From the NCBI RefSeq assembly GCF_016887565.1, contig NZ_CP069396.1, forward strand, positions 1,205,001 through 1,269,000: a stretch of 64,000 nt of DNA. Reading direction: 5' to 3'. Below the pieces are notes generated by a model, which made no database searches, was not told the origin of the DNA, and saw nothing but the letters and a program-made list of their open reading frames with translations. The translations under genes were made by a program, and so were the position numbers. Of the stretch, positions 8,349 to 17,362 are shown in pieces (the stretch's first letter is position 1; each line of letters opens with the position of its first letter). The stretch comes from Archangium violaceum. GTDB taxonomy: Bacteria; Myxococcota; Myxococcia; Myxococcales; Myxococcaceae.

Positions 8349-8741
8349 TCAGGCGATGCGACGCGCCGGACCCGGAATCTCCTCCGTCCGGCCCGGCACG
8401 ATGCGGTTCTTCGCGTCCACGAAGACGACGGTGGGCTTCCACTCCCTGGCCTCGTGCTCCTCCACCTCGGCGAAGGTGGCGAGGATGACGAGGTCGCCCG
8501 GCTTGTTGAGGTGCGCGGCCGCGCCGTTGATGCAGATGACGCCGCTGCCCGCATCACCCTCGAGGGCATACGTCTCGAGGCGGGTGCCGCGCGTCACGTT
8601 CCACACCGCCACCTTCTCGAAGGGGAGGATGTCGGCGGCGCGCAGCAGATCGCGATCGATCGTGACCGAGCCCTCATAATCCAGATCGGCCTGGGTGACG
8701 GTCGCACGGTGGATTTTCGACTTGAAGAGGATTCGGCGCAT
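8349..8741 (-). CDS. panD: Aspartate 1-decarboxylase
   Basis: 130 residues, starting [20 protein letters not shown] at the ATG at 8741. It decarboxylates L-aspartate to beta-alanine for pantothenate and CoA synthesis in the cytosol. The self-cleavage site is clear: Gly24-Ser25 in YEGSVTID, where Ser25 becomes the pyruvoyl cofactor. Downstream are the substrate-pocket segment [11 protein letters not shown] and the [14 protein letters not shown] motif. Length equals the family norm. It stands apart from other pan genes; its neighbours on both sides are unrelated lipoproteins. Confidence 0.95.
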   Translation of the reverse strand: MRRILFKSKIHRATVTQADLDYEGSVTIDRDLLRAADILPFEKVAVWNVTRGTRLETYALEGDAGSGVICINGAAAHLNKPGDLVILATFAEVEEHEAREWKPTVVFVDAKNRIVPGRTEEIPGPARRIA

Positions 8742-8839
8742 GGGGAGCCCGGAAGAATGCCGCGCAACCGTAACGGTTGGAGCGCCGGGGAACAACCTTC
8801 AAGAGCTTGCCCGCCCGGCGGCTCCCCGGCCGAACACCG

Positions 8840-9679
8840 TTATCGCCGGAAATTCAGGAGCTGAGAGACGTCCAGGGGGACGTTCTGCCCACCGGACACC
8901 AGCTGGCCCTCGAGCTTCACCTGGGCATTGCCGCCCGAGCGAAGCGCGGTGGCGGCGGAGGCGGCGCGCAGGAAGTTGATGTTGAGGGGCAGGGTGAGCT
9001 GGCGGGTGCTGCCGGCCTCGAGCAGCCCGAGGTCACCGGTGGACAGGGTGCCCACACTGGCGCCGGCGACCTTGAGGGCGCCGCTGATGCCGCCCACGGG
9101 GAGGGGGAAGCTGTTGCGGTTCTTCACCACGAGGGGGAACTCCACGGTGGCGCCCTGGAGGGTGACGTTGGAGACGCGGGGGGATTCGAACTGGACCTGG
9201 GGAACCTTGGGGACCTCGAAGACGCCCTCGTGCTCGAGGGGGAAGCGCAGCACGCCGATGGGGGTCTGGATGCCGACGCTGCCCTGGGCCTTGTAGCGGG
9301 CGGTGTCCTTGTTGAGGAAGGTCTGCACGACGGGGACGATGTCGGCGAACTTCACGTTGGCGGGGAAGACGAGGTCGGACTTGCCGCGGGCGGCGATGTT
9401 GAGGCCCTTGGGAGGGGTGCCGGCCACCACCTGCTTGTCCTCGACGAAGAAGGCGTAGTCGATGGACGCGAGGCTCAACCCGAGGGGGTTGGGGTTCTCC
9501 AACTGGTAGGTGAGGTCGACGGTGGCATCGGAGAGCGAGGCCTGGGAGAGGCGCGCCGACTTGAAGGTGAGGCGGGGTTTCTTGAAGGCGTTCTTCGCCA
9601 TGCGCTGGAGCGAGGCGCAGCCGGCGAGCAGGGCGAGTGCGACGGTGGCGAGGACGAGGAGTGAGCGGGTCTTCTTCAT
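8840..9679 (-). CDS. LEA14-like (water stress/hypersensitive response domain) lipoprotein
   Basis: About 279 residues. Two in-frame ATGs (9685 and 9679) precede the same signal, MKKTRSLLVLATVALALLAG followed by Cys, a type II lipobox. The mature protein has two beta-sandwich repeats of the LEA type 2 kind: LTYQLENPNPLGLSLASIDY near residue 60 and FPLVVKNRNSFPLPVGGISG near 190. Each has the N-P-x-P or N-R-N-S turn typical of the fold. LEA14 proteins are linked to desiccation and stress tolerance; as a lipoprotein it would sit in the cell envelope. No operon partner is obvious. Confidence 0.8.
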   Translation of the reverse strand: MKKTRSLLVLATVALALLAGCASLQRMAKNAFKKPRLTFKSARLSQASLSDATVDLTYQLENPNPLGLSLASIDYAFFVEDKQVVAGTPPKGLNIAARGKSDLVFPANVKFADIVPVVQTFLNKDTARYKAQGSVGIQTPIGVLRFPLEHEGVFEVPKVPQVQFESPRVSNVTLQGATVEFPLVVKNRNSFPLPVGGISGALKVAGASVGTLSTGDLGLLEAGSTRQLTLPLNINFLRAASAATALRSGGNAQVKLEGQLVSGGQNVPLDVSQLLNFRR

Positions 9680-9826
9680 GGGCATGGGCTTAGCAGCGAC
9701 GGGAGGGTCTGCGGAGAGATTCAAACCGCTCTGGGGGCAGGCTGGCCACCGGGAGGACAGGTGCGTGGGAGTCGTCGGGGGTGGTAAGTCTTGGACACCG
9801 TGAAAACGCACGATCCGCGTGAACAA

Positions 9827-9864
9827 CCCCTCTCCCTCTGGGAGAGGGACGGGGTGAGGGTAAC
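9827..9864 (+). repeat. REP-like palindrome, copy 3
   Basis: CCCCTCTCCCTCTGGGAGAG core with the ACGGGGTGAGGGTAA tail. It overlaps the 5' end of the peptidase gene and appears to supply its Shine-Dalgarno-like purines and GTG start. Confidence 0.75.
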
Positions 9865-11332
9865 CGCATCCCGGCTCCTACCCGCTGTACTGTGTGCCCT
9901 GCTGTCCCTCTCCGCCTGTACACGGAGTGCGGAAGCGGGACCGGCGCGGAAGGTGGCCCTCAAACCGTGCCGGCTGGAGGGCGCGAGCCGACAGGCCCTG
10001 TGTGGCACCTACGAGGTGTGGGAGGACCGAGCCGCGAAGAAGGGGAGGAAGGTGCCGCTGAAGGTGGTGGTGGCGCCGGCGCTGGCGTCCTCGCCGGAGG
10101 CGGACCCGCTGGTGCTGCTGGCGGGAGGCCCGGGGCAGGGGGCGGCGAAGCTGGCGGGGCAGATGATGCCCATCCTGGAGCGAATCCAGCGCAACCGGGA
10201 CGTGGTCTTCGTGGACCAGCGAGGCACGGGGGACTCGAAGCCGCTCGAGTGCGACCCGGTGCCACCGGACGCGCCGCTGTCGAAGCAGTTCGACGACACG
10301 TTCTACGAGGAGGAGTTCCGCAAGTGCCTGGGCGGCTATGACGCGGACGTGCGCCTCTACACGACGCCCATCGCGATGGACGACCTGGACGAGGTGCGGG
10401 AGGCGCTCGGCTACGAGAAGCTGAACCTGTATGGCGTCTCGTACGGGACGAGGGCGGCGCTGGTGTACGTGCGCCAGCACCCGGAGCACGTGCGGACCGT
10501 CATTCTCGAGGGCGTGGCGCCGATGTCGCTGCTGTTGCCCCTCTACGTGGCGAGGGACAGCCAGCGCGCGCTGGACCTGCTCTTCACGAACTGCGAGGAG
10601 GACGCGGCGTGCGCGAAGCGCTACCCGGACCTGCGGGGCCGCTTCGAGTCGCTGCTGACGCAGTTACAGCAGACGCCGGTGCACACGAAGCTGGAGCACC
10701 CGCTCACGGGAGTGCCGGAGGAACTCACCATCACGCGCGATGGCCTGGCAGGGGTGCTGCGCGCGCTGCTGTACATGCCCGAGGCGACGTCGCTGGTGCC
10801 GCTGCTGCTGGACCGGGCGACGCAGGGCGACTGGAGGCCGCTGGTGGCCATCCACCACAGCATGAGCAGCGTCTTCAACCGGAACATGAGCCACGGCATG
10901 TTCCTGTCGGTGGTGTGCGCGGAGGACGCGCCGCTCATCACGGACGAGGCCATCACCCGCGAGACGAAGGGCACCTGGATGGGGGAGGCGGCGCTGCGCA
11001 ACATGCTCAAGCCGTGCGCCTTCTGGCCGCGCGGCGAGGTGCCGAAGGGCTACCGCGAGCCCGTGAAGTCGGACGTGCCGGTGCTGCTGCTATCGGGTGA
11101 GCTGGACCCGGTGACACCTCCGGAGTGGGCCGAGGACGCGAAGCGCACGCTGACGCACAGCCTGCACGTGACGTTGCCGGGAGTGGGGCACGGGACGAGT
11201 GCCATCGGCTGCGCGCGCGCGCTGATGGCGGACTTCGTGGCCCGAGGCAGCGTGGAGGGGCTCGAGCCGAAGTGCGGCGAGGGCCTCAAACGTCCGCCCT
11301 TCTTCACCTCCTTCGCCGGCCCGGTGCCCTGA
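9854..11332 (+). CDS. TAP-like alpha/beta-hydrolase (S33-type peptidase), secreted lipoprotein
   Basis: 492 residues from the GTG at 9854; the frame is open further 5' (TTG 9791, GTG 9800), but that part only translates a REP-like repeat. The signal MRVTASRLLPAVLCALLSLS ends in a lipobox Cys. Catalytic triad: Ser in the elbow GVSYGTRAAL (about residue 200), Asp in LLSGELDPVTPPEW (about 420) and His in PGVGHGTSAIG (about 445). FVDQRGTGDSKPLEC matches the DQRG segment of tripeptidyl aminopeptidases. Expected to trim peptides outside the inner membrane. It is followed 24 bp later by an ABC exporter in the same direction. Confidence 0.87.
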   Translation: MRVTASRLLPAVLCALLSLSACTRSAEAGPARKVALKPCRLEGASRQALCGTYEVWEDRAAKKGRKVPLKVVVAPALASSPEADPLVLLAGGPGQGAAKLAGQMMPILERIQRNRDVVFVDQRGTGDSKPLECDPVPPDAPLSKQFDDTFYEEEFRKCLGGYDADVRLYTTPIAMDDLDEVREALGYEKLNLYGVSYGTRAALVYVRQHPEHVRTVILEGVAPMSLLLPLYVARDSQRALDLLFTNCEEDAACAKRYPDLRGRFESLLTQLQQTPVHTKLEHPLTGVPEELTITRDGLAGVLRALLYMPEATSLVPLLLDRATQGDWRPLVAIHHSMSSVFNRNMSHGMFLSVVCAEDAPLITDEAITRETKGTWMGEAALRNMLKPCAFWPRGEVPKGYREPVKSDVPVLLLSGELDPVTPPEWAEDAKRTLTHSLHVTLPGVGHGTSAIGCARALMADFVARGSVEGLEPKCGEGLKRPPFFTSFAGPVP

Positions 11333-11356
11333 GCGCTGGCCTTCTGAGTACACGAC

Positions 11357-12091
11357 ATGATCGAAGTGACGAACCTGCACAAGCGCTTCGGCGCGGTGAC
11401 GGCGGTGGAGGATGTGAGCTTCCGCGCCGAGAATGGCGTGGTGACGGGACTGCTCGGGCCGAATGGCGCGGGCAAGACGACCACGCTGCGGATGCTCTAC
11501 ACGCTCATCCGGCCGGACCGGGGAAGCGCGAAGGTGGACGGAGTGGAGGTGGCCGAGCGCCCGCTGGAGGTGCGCCGGGCCATCGGCGTGCTGCCGGACG
11601 CGCGCGGCCTCTACCCGCGCCTCACCGCCCGTGAGCACATCCAGTACGCGGGGACGCTGCACGGCCTGTCGGGCGCCGCGCTGGACAAGCGCATCGACGA
11701 GCTGGTGGAGCTGCTGGAGATGAAGGAGATCGCCGACCGGCGCACGGAGGGCTTCAGCCAGGGCGAGCGCATGAAGGTGGCGCTGGCGCGGGCGCTGGTG
11801 CACGGGCCGCGCAACGTGCTGTTGGACGAGCCCACCAACGGCCTGGACGTGATGAGCACGCGCGCGGTGCGCACGCTCATCCGCCGGCTGCGCGAGCAGG
11901 GGCACTGCGTGGTGTTCTCCAGCCACGTGATGCAGGAGGTGGGGGCGCTGTGCGACCGCATCGTGGTGGTGGCGCGGGGCAGGGTGGTGGCGGAGGGCAC
12001 CCCGGACGAGCTGCGCTCGCGCACGGGGAAGGACAGCCTGGAGGAGGCTTTCGTGACGGTCATCGGCAGTGACCAGGGGTTGATGCAGTGA
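11357..12091 (+). CDS. ABC transporter ATP-binding protein, NatA type
   Basis: 244 residues. Walker A GPNGAGKTTTLRML (about residue 35), signature FSQGERMKVALARAL (about 135, with SQGE instead of SGGQ) and Walker B NVLLDEPTNGLD (about 155). It resembles the NatA/CcmA-like ATPases that power two-gene ABC-2 exporters. The last codons overlap the GTG start of the permease (GTGA at 12088-12091), so the two are translationally coupled. Transported substrate is not evident; NatAB itself exports sodium, but that cannot be assumed here. Confidence 0.93.
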   Translation: MIEVTNLHKRFGAVTAVEDVSFRAENGVVTGLLGPNGAGKTTTLRMLYTLIRPDRGSAKVDGVEVAERPLEVRRAIGVLPDARGLYPRLTAREHIQYAGTLHGLSGAALDKRIDELVELLEMKEIADRRTEGFSQGERMKVALARALVHGPRNVLLDEPTNGLDVMSTRAVRTLIRRLREQGHCVVFSSHVMQEVGALCDRIVVVARGRVVAEGTPDELRSRTGKDSLEEAFVTVIGSDQGLMQ

Positions 12092-13260
12092 AGGCGCTCC
12101 TGACGGCGGTGTTTCGCAAGGAGATGAGGGACCACCTGCGCGACCGGCGCTCGGTGACGAGCGTGCTCGCGGGCTCGCTGGTGGGGCCCATCCTCTTCGC
12201 GGTGATGTTCACGGTGATCGCCTCGTGGAACCGGCAGGACAAGCCCCTGGAGTTGCCCGTGGTGGGGAGGGCGAACGCGCCGAGCCTGATGGCGTACCTG
12301 GAGCGCTCGGGGGCGAAGCTGTCCGAGGCTCCGGCGGACTACGAGTCGCGCATCCAGGCGGGCACGCTGGACGCGGTGCTCATCGTCCCCGAGGACTACG
12401 GGAAGGACTTCGCGGCGGGGCGCTCGGCGAAGGTGCAGCTGGTGATGGACAACTCGCGCAACAAGGCGCGCGCCACCATCAAGCGGACACAGGCGTTGCT
12501 GAACCAGTATTCGGGGAGCCTGGGGACGCAGCGGCTGCTGGCGCGCGGGGTGGCGCCGGAGCTGGCCATGCCCGTGCGGGTGGAGGAGGTGGACCTGTCC
12601 ACGCCGGAGCGGCTGGCCGCGAGCATCCTCAACATGATTCCCATCTTCCTGGTGATGGCCTGCTTCATCGGTGGGCTGAACGTGGCCATCGACACCATGG
12701 CGGGCGAGCGCGAGCGCGGCTCGCTGGAGTCGCTGCTGCTCAACCCGGTGGAGCGCGGGACGCTGGTGCTGGGCAAGTGGCTGTCCACCACGGTGTTCTC
12801 CTGCATCACGGTGGTAGTGGTCTCGGTGGCGTTCACGGTGGTCGCGAAGCGGATACCGCTGCAGGACCTGGGCGTGAAGGTGAGCCTGGAACCCGCGACG
12901 GCGCTGGCGATGGTGGGTGCGGTGGTGCCGATGGCGCTGCTGTCGTCGGCGGCGCAGATGCTGGTGTCCACCTTCGCGCGCTCGTACAAGGAGGCGCAGA
13001 CGTACCTGCAGCTGTTGATGATGCTGCCCACGCTGCCGGGCATGGTGCTGGCGCTCTCTCCCATCCAGAGCAAGATGTGGATGTACGGGGTGCCGGTACT
13101 CGGGCAGCAGTTGCTGGTGTCGGAGCTGATGAGGGGAGAGTCCCTGGGGGTGCTGCCCTTCGTGCTGAGCACGGTGGGCTGCCTGGTGCTGACGGCGCTC
13201 TGCCTGACGCAAATCGCCCGACTGCTGAGTGACGAGCGAATCGTCTTCGGCCGCTCATGA
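12088..13260 (+). CDS. ABC-2 type permease, NatB type
   Basis: 390 residues, GTG start overlapping the ATPase stop. The N-terminal helix (VLAGSLVGPILFAVMFTVIA, about 30-50) is followed by a large extracytoplasmic domain (about 55-170). A C-terminal bundle of five hydrophobic segments begins at IPIFLVMACFIGGLNVAIDT (about 185). ERGSLESLLLNPVERGTLVL is the conserved ABC-2 coupling segment. This architecture is that of NatB-like exporters. The gene ends just before REP-like copy 4. Confidence 0.9.
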   Translation: MKALLTAVFRKEMRDHLRDRRSVTSVLAGSLVGPILFAVMFTVIASWNRQDKPLELPVVGRANAPSLMAYLERSGAKLSEAPADYESRIQAGTLDAVLIVPEDYGKDFAAGRSAKVQLVMDNSRNKARATIKRTQALLNQYSGSLGTQRLLARGVAPELAMPVRVEEVDLSTPERLAASILNMIPIFLVMACFIGGLNVAIDTMAGERERGSLESLLLNPVERGTLVLGKWLSTTVFSCITVVVVSVAFTVVAKRIPLQDLGVKVSLEPATALAMVGAVVPMALLSSAAQMLVSTFARSYKEAQTYLQLLMMLPTLPGMVLALSPIQSKMWMYGVPVLGQQLLVSELMRGESLGVLPFVLSTVGCLVLTALCLTQIARLLSDERIVFGRS

Positions 13261-13297
13261 ATTCCCACTCTCTCTACGCCCCCTCCCCGCTCCCCTC

Positions 13298-13340
13298 CCC
13301 TCCCTCTCCCTTTGGGAGAGGGTCGGGGTGAGGGTATCCG
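13298..13340 (+). repeat. REP-like palindrome, copy 4
   Basis: CCCTCTCCCTTTGGGAGAGG core plus the TCGGGGTGAGGGTA tail. It is in the gap between the convergent ABC permease and a secreted-protein gene, a typical place for REP elements. Confidence 0.75.
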
Positions 13341-13367
13341 CTCCCCGGGCTGTTCCCGTGTGTTGCC

Positions 13368-14813
13368 TCAGTGCAGCTTGATGGAGTGATACCACCTGAC
13401 CTGCTCGGGGCACGCCTCGTCACCGCACGTGGAGAGGCGCAGCAGGACGACGCCCCTGGACGGGTCCGGGTACGCCGCGTCGATGAACGTCCTGCTCGCC
13501 GCCTTGCACGCCTCGGTTCCCGGGGCGGCGAGGTTCAGCTCACTGGGAGGAGCACTGCCCTCTCCCTGCTTCAGGACGAGGTGCCCCTGGTTGAACGACA
13601 GCTCCAGTCCCGGGAGTTGCAGCTTCTGGACAGGGGCCTGCTGGCAGCTCTCCGTCACCATCGGTTGGACGGGCTGTTCCGCCAGTGACACCCAGCGCGT
13701 CCCGCCGAGGTACTCATTCACCTGGCGGAGCCTCTCGAGCACCTTCCCATCCAGTTCCTGGCGCAAAGGGATCGACCGCTGAACTGGCGACAACTCCCCG
13801 GCCTCGAGCACGGGCAGTCTCCAGAGAATCTCATTGGTATCGGTCCGGCGGACCGTGATGAGGAGGTTGGGGTCCCCACGTCGACCATCCGCGAAGACCT
13901 CCGCCAGGGCAATGCGTGTCCCATCCTCCGAGATGACTGGAAATCCGGTCGCATAGAGCGACCCGCTGACATATCCCTCCTTCTCGTACCCGACGAACGG
14001 GCCGCTGGGCGGAGCTGCCTCCTGGCCAGGAGAGGCACTCCCCCCGCGTGGCTTGTCCTTGGGGATGCGGAGCACGTGGAAGGCGGTGGGGGGCTCATTG
14101 CAAGCATGCGATCCGCAGAAGCTGAGCGTGAGAAGCACCACGCCATGCTCTCTGTTGACGTAGGCGCCTTGCAGCCACGCGGGGCTGGCGTGCTCGCACC
14201 CCTGCTGGCGAACCCTCCAGGAGGGATAGCGGCGGTCGAGCACCTTCTTGCCTCGGTTCCAGACCTGAACCCGTGGCTCCTGGTAGGAGATTTTCAAGTC
14301 CCCGACGGACAGCGAGCGTTTCGGGCGAACCTGCTTCTCGTAACAGGCTTCCGAGAGAAACTCGGTGTCGTAGTGGGGAAGCTCCTGGTGGAGGATGAGC
14401 GGCTTCCATTGGCGCTGTTCCAGATGGGGACGCGCCTCCCAGGCACGCATTCTGGCCAGACGCTCCAGGTCGGGAGCGCTCCGTTGAAAACCCTCCTCCT
14501 CCGTGAAAAGCACCTTCTCGAAGACGACGGCATCCGTGTCCACGTCCTTCACGACCAGTGTGCCGGCGTCGCCTTCAACCGATGAGGAGCCGCGGACGAA
14601 GAACGCAACGCTCTTGCCATCACTGGAGACCCAGGTCCCGAGTGCGAGCCCTCCCGGGTCGCCATCTCCCGCGATGGCCCATGAGGGCTGAGGACCCAGG
14701 GGCGCCGAGTGCACCAGTGGCACTGGCTGGGGCAAGGCCTTCTCTGGGACGGCTGCCGCCACCGGGAGGACCCATCCCAGGGCGCAAGCGATGCAGATGT
14801 TCCACGGCCGCAT
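13368..14813 (-). CDS. Secreted protein of unknown function, coupled to an amidase gene
   Basis: 481 residues. The ATG at 14813 is preceded by AAGGA with 6-nt spacing; another ATG at 14828 overlaps the amidase stop (ATGA). The N-terminus MRPWNICIACALGWVLPVAA is a signal peptide. The mature protein looks like a duplicated module: two halves each end in a similar strand, GVVLLTLSFCGSHACNEPP and GVVLLRLSTCGDEACPEQ, with a paired-Cys pattern. I do not recognise a family. Tight coupling to the upstream peptidoglycan amidase suggests an envelope role. Confidence 0.7.
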   Translation of the reverse strand: MRPWNICIACALGWVLPVAAAVPEKALPQPVPLVHSAPLGPQPSWAIAGDGDPGGLALGTWVSSDGKSVAFFVRGSSSVEGDAGTLVVKDVDTDAVVFEKVLFTEEEGFQRSAPDLERLARMRAWEARPHLEQRQWKPLILHQELPHYDTEFLSEACYEKQVRPKRSLSVGDLKISYQEPRVQVWNRGKKVLDRRYPSWRVRQQGCEHASPAWLQGAYVNREHGVVLLTLSFCGSHACNEPPTAFHVLRIPKDKPRGGSASPGQEAAPPSGPFVGYEKEGYVSGSLYATGFPVISEDGTRIALAEVFADGRRGDPNLLITVRRTDTNEILWRLPVLEAGELSPVQRSIPLRQELDGKVLERLRQVNEYLGGTRWVSLAEQPVQPMVTESCQQAPVQKLQLPGLELSFNQGHLVLKQGEGSAPPSELNLAAPGTEACKAASRTFIDAAYPDPSRGVVLLRLSTCGDEACPEQVRWYHSIKLH

Positions 14814-14824
14814 GGGGAATCCTT

Positions 14825-16126
14825 TCATCGCTGACGATCCAGGAGAACGCGCTTGAGCGCGATGGCCGTGTTTCGATCGAAGATGGGGTTGAGGTGCTCG
14901 TTGGTGGGGACGACACCCGGCATGTAGCGCCGACGGAAGCGGTCCACCGCTGCCTGGGTTGCACCATCGTATTCGCTGGTGGAGGTCACTCCATTCGATG
15001 CATTGACGGAGTAACCCAGCGATGACAGGTCGGCCTGTACACCGGCAACGACACCGTAGGGCGTCTTGTCCTTGCGGAGGAGCTTCGCATCCGTCGCGAA
15101 GAGCGGGAGTCTGGCAGTCGGATTGTCCTTGAAGTATCCGCCATACTCTCCGTCGATCTGGCTCTCCTTGAAGAGTGAGGCATCTGCTTTCGAGCACAGC
15201 CCGGCGTCCTCGAGTTGCTTCCAGTCGAAATGGACCCCGGGACATCCTGAGCGTTCCACGAGGGTCAGGTCGATCAGGCCCGTGATGCTCCGCACCCGGA
15301 CATCCCCATGGGCGAGGATGCCGTGCCGGGTGATGCCAGGGTAGGTGCGTTGGAGCTCCTGGATGGTCCGGATGATGGCGTCGTACTGCTGTTGGGTGAA
15401 GGGCCCACTCTTGTTGACGATCTCGATGCCTACCGAAATGGGCCCGAGGCTTTTCTGACCGCACCACCAGCTCGTTCCCGCGTGGCTTGCCACCAGATCT
15501 TCATGAACGAGTTTGATCACATGGCCATCGACATCCACCAGGTAATGGCTCGACTTCACCTTGGGGATGAACTCATCGAGTGCGGAGCCTGGATTGGGTC
15601 CATCGGTTCGATGCAACAGGATGAATGTCGGGGACGTCTTCGGCGGCCGCGCTGACTGGTACCTGCATGCAACCCAATCGGGCTTCCAATCGACCAGCAG
15701 GGTCGCCGGGAGCTGGAAGAAGGCGGCTCCATGGGTCGTCCCATCGCAGGGGCCCACGGGCTGTATCTTCACCGCGCCGTCCTGGACCTTGAGGGACACC
15801 TGGATGCGCAGGGGGCGATAGCGGCAGGTGCCTGGCTTGTCCGTCTTGTTCCCATCGCTGGTGTTGAGGGGAGCGCTGGTGCTCCTCAACAGGTTCCCGG
15901 CATCGGGAGTCAGTGCGATGACGTAGTCCCCGGATGGGAGCGAGGAGACATCCAGCTGCGCGTCCCCGAAGGTGCCGGTGGTCGCGCTGAGCCCGGTCCC
16001 CTCGAGCTCCACCGTGGCCTTCGCCACGGGGTGCGAGCTTGGCGAGCCCCATCTGGCCTGGGCGCTGTTGTTCACGGCGAACAAGGAGCGCAGGGATACG
16101 GTCATCTTGATGGGCTTGCCAGCCAT
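14825..16126 (-). CDS. N-acetylmuramoyl-L-alanine amidase (Amidase_2/PGRP type)
   Basis: 433 residues, ATG at 16126 behind GAGGGGGGAAG. Residues 1-130 are beta-rich with no signal peptide. The zinc amidase domain spans about 160-320: first ligand His in FILLHRTDG, catalytic-region tryptophans in SHAGTSWWCG, second ligand His in GILAHGDVRV, and third ligand Cys in GCPGVHFDW. Cys as the third ligand is the T7 lysozyme/PGRP form rather than the AmpD Asp form. It would cleave the MurNAc-L-Ala bond in peptidoglycan. The C-terminus (about 370-430) resembles a peptidoglycan-binding repeat. Lack of a signal suggests recycling, non-classical export or effector use. It is upstream of and coupled to a secreted unknown protein. 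Confidence 0.85.
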   Translation of the reverse strand: MAGKPIKMTVSLRSLFAVNNSAQARWGSPSSHPVAKATVELEGTGLSATTGTFGDAQLDVSSLPSGDYVIALTPDAGNLLRSTSAPLNTSDGNKTDKPGTCRYRPLRIQVSLKVQDGAVKIQPVGPCDGTTHGAAFFQLPATLLVDWKPDWVACRYQSARPPKTSPTFILLHRTDGPNPGSALDEFIPKVKSSHYLVDVDGHVIKLVHEDLVASHAGTSWWCGQKSLGPISVGIEIVNKSGPFTQQQYDAIIRTIQELQRTYPGITRHGILAHGDVRVRSITGLIDLTLVERSGCPGVHFDWKQLEDAGLCSKADASLFKESQIDGEYGGYFKDNPTARLPLFATDAKLLRKDKTPYGVVAGVQADLSSLGYSVNASNGVTSTSEYDGATQAAVDRFRRRYMPGVVPTNEHLNPIFDRNTAIALKRVLLDRQR

Positions 16127-16240
16127 GGACTTCCCCCCTCGTTCGTGGTCCGGAGACCCCGAAGGTGTTACGCTTGGCGAGTATAGGACACATGCGGGCA
16201 GCGTTCTGTGCGCGAGTGATCCGTCGCACTGGAGGGTTGG

Positions 16241-17347
16241 GTGGCAGAAGAGAAGGACATGCCCCACCTTGGGAAGGACATGACCCCGGAGCGAGAGTTG
16301 AGTCTCCTTCCGGCGCCGGCCTCGGTGGCCACGGCGTCGGGTGAACCCCGATTCGGTACCTACCAGGGCGAGCTGCCCGAGGTGGACCTCTCCCGGCTGA
16401 AAGGGAAGTGGGCCCCCGCGGCGGCACCCGCCCGGCTGCTCAAGCGCAAGCGCTGGCACTACACCCTGGCCGCCACGCCGGAGGTCATGGCCCTCTTCGC
16501 GGTGGTGGACGTGGGCTACTCGGCCAACGCCTTCGCCGTGGCGCTCGACCTGAAGGAGCAGCGGCCCCTCTGTGACGTGAGCTTCCTGGGCGCCCCCGGT
16601 CCGCTGGCCGAGGTGAGTGACCGGCCGGGCGCGGGGCTGACGGCCTCGTTCCGCACCCTGGGCGGAAGGCTCACGGCGCGGCGCGGCGAGGACGACGAGC
16701 GCTACCACCTCCAGGTGGACGTGAGCCGGCTGCGCACGGGCAGCCTCCAGTCCTTCCAGTGGAATGGCGACCTCCTGGTGGCCGGAGGCCCTCCGGCGCT
16801 GACGGTGATTGCCCCGGTGGAGAAGGACGGCTTCGTCAACGTCACCCAGAAGCGCGGCGGCATGCTGGCCTTCGGCAGTCTCGAGGCCGGCGGCAAGCGC
16901 TTCCGGCTGGACGGCGGGGTGGGGGGGACGGACTACACCCAGGGGTACCTGGCGCGACACACCGCGTGGCGGTGGGCCTTCCTGGCCGGCCGGCTGGCGG
17001 ACGGCACTCCGGTGGGCCTCAACCTCGTCGAGGGCTTCAACGAGAGCACCGGGACCAACGAGAACGCCCTCTGGCTGGGGCAGCGGCTCTACCCGCTGGC
17101 CCGGGCGCACTTCGAGTACGACCGCAACGAGCTGATGAACCCCTGGCGCATGCGGACCGAGGACGGGGCGGTGGATCTGCGCTTCCAGCCCCTCTACGTC
17201 CACCGGGAGGACCATGACTTCAAGGTGGTGGTGAGCCACTTCGCCCAGCCGCTCGGCCTCTTCGAGGGCACGGTGCGGGTGAACGGCCAGACGCACCGCC
17301 TGTCCGGGGTCCCCGGCGTCACGGAGGATCAAGACATGCTGTGGTGA
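16241..17347 (+). CDS. DUF2804 protein
   Basis: 368 residues from a GTG at 16241, with GGAGG 5 bases upstream. The sequence follows the DUF2804 pattern: FGTYQGELPEVDLSRLKGKW at the start, KRWHYTLAATPEVMALFAVV, GGTDYTQGYLARHTAWRWAF in the middle, and LGLFEGTVRVNGQTHRLSGV near the end. The domain covers the entire protein, is beta-rich and resembles lipocalin/hydroxysteroid-type folds. Biochemical role is unknown. It diverges from the amidase gene and is followed 15 bp later by a Ser/Thr kinase. Confidence 0.83.
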   Translation: MAEEKDMPHLGKDMTPERELSLLPAPASVATASGEPRFGTYQGELPEVDLSRLKGKWAPAAAPARLLKRKRWHYTLAATPEVMALFAVVDVGYSANAFAVALDLKEQRPLCDVSFLGAPGPLAEVSDRPGAGLTASFRTLGGRLTARRGEDDERYHLQVDVSRLRTGSLQSFQWNGDLLVAGGPPALTVIAPVEKDGFVNVTQKRGGMLAFGSLEAGGKRFRLDGGVGGTDYTQGYLARHTAWRWAFLAGRLADGTPVGLNLVEGFNESTGTNENALWLGQRLYPLARAHFEYDRNELMNPWRMRTEDGAVDLRFQPLYVHREDHDFKVVVSHFAQPLGLFEGTVRVNGQTHRLSGVPGVTEDQDMLW

Positions 17348-17362
17348 TAGGCTCGGGGGGCC

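Noticed and set aside
8777-9664. 295-codon plus-strand frame over the LEA14 gene
   Set aside because: Glu/Gly/Asp-rich antisense shadow; the minus strand has lipobox and LEA14 repeats.
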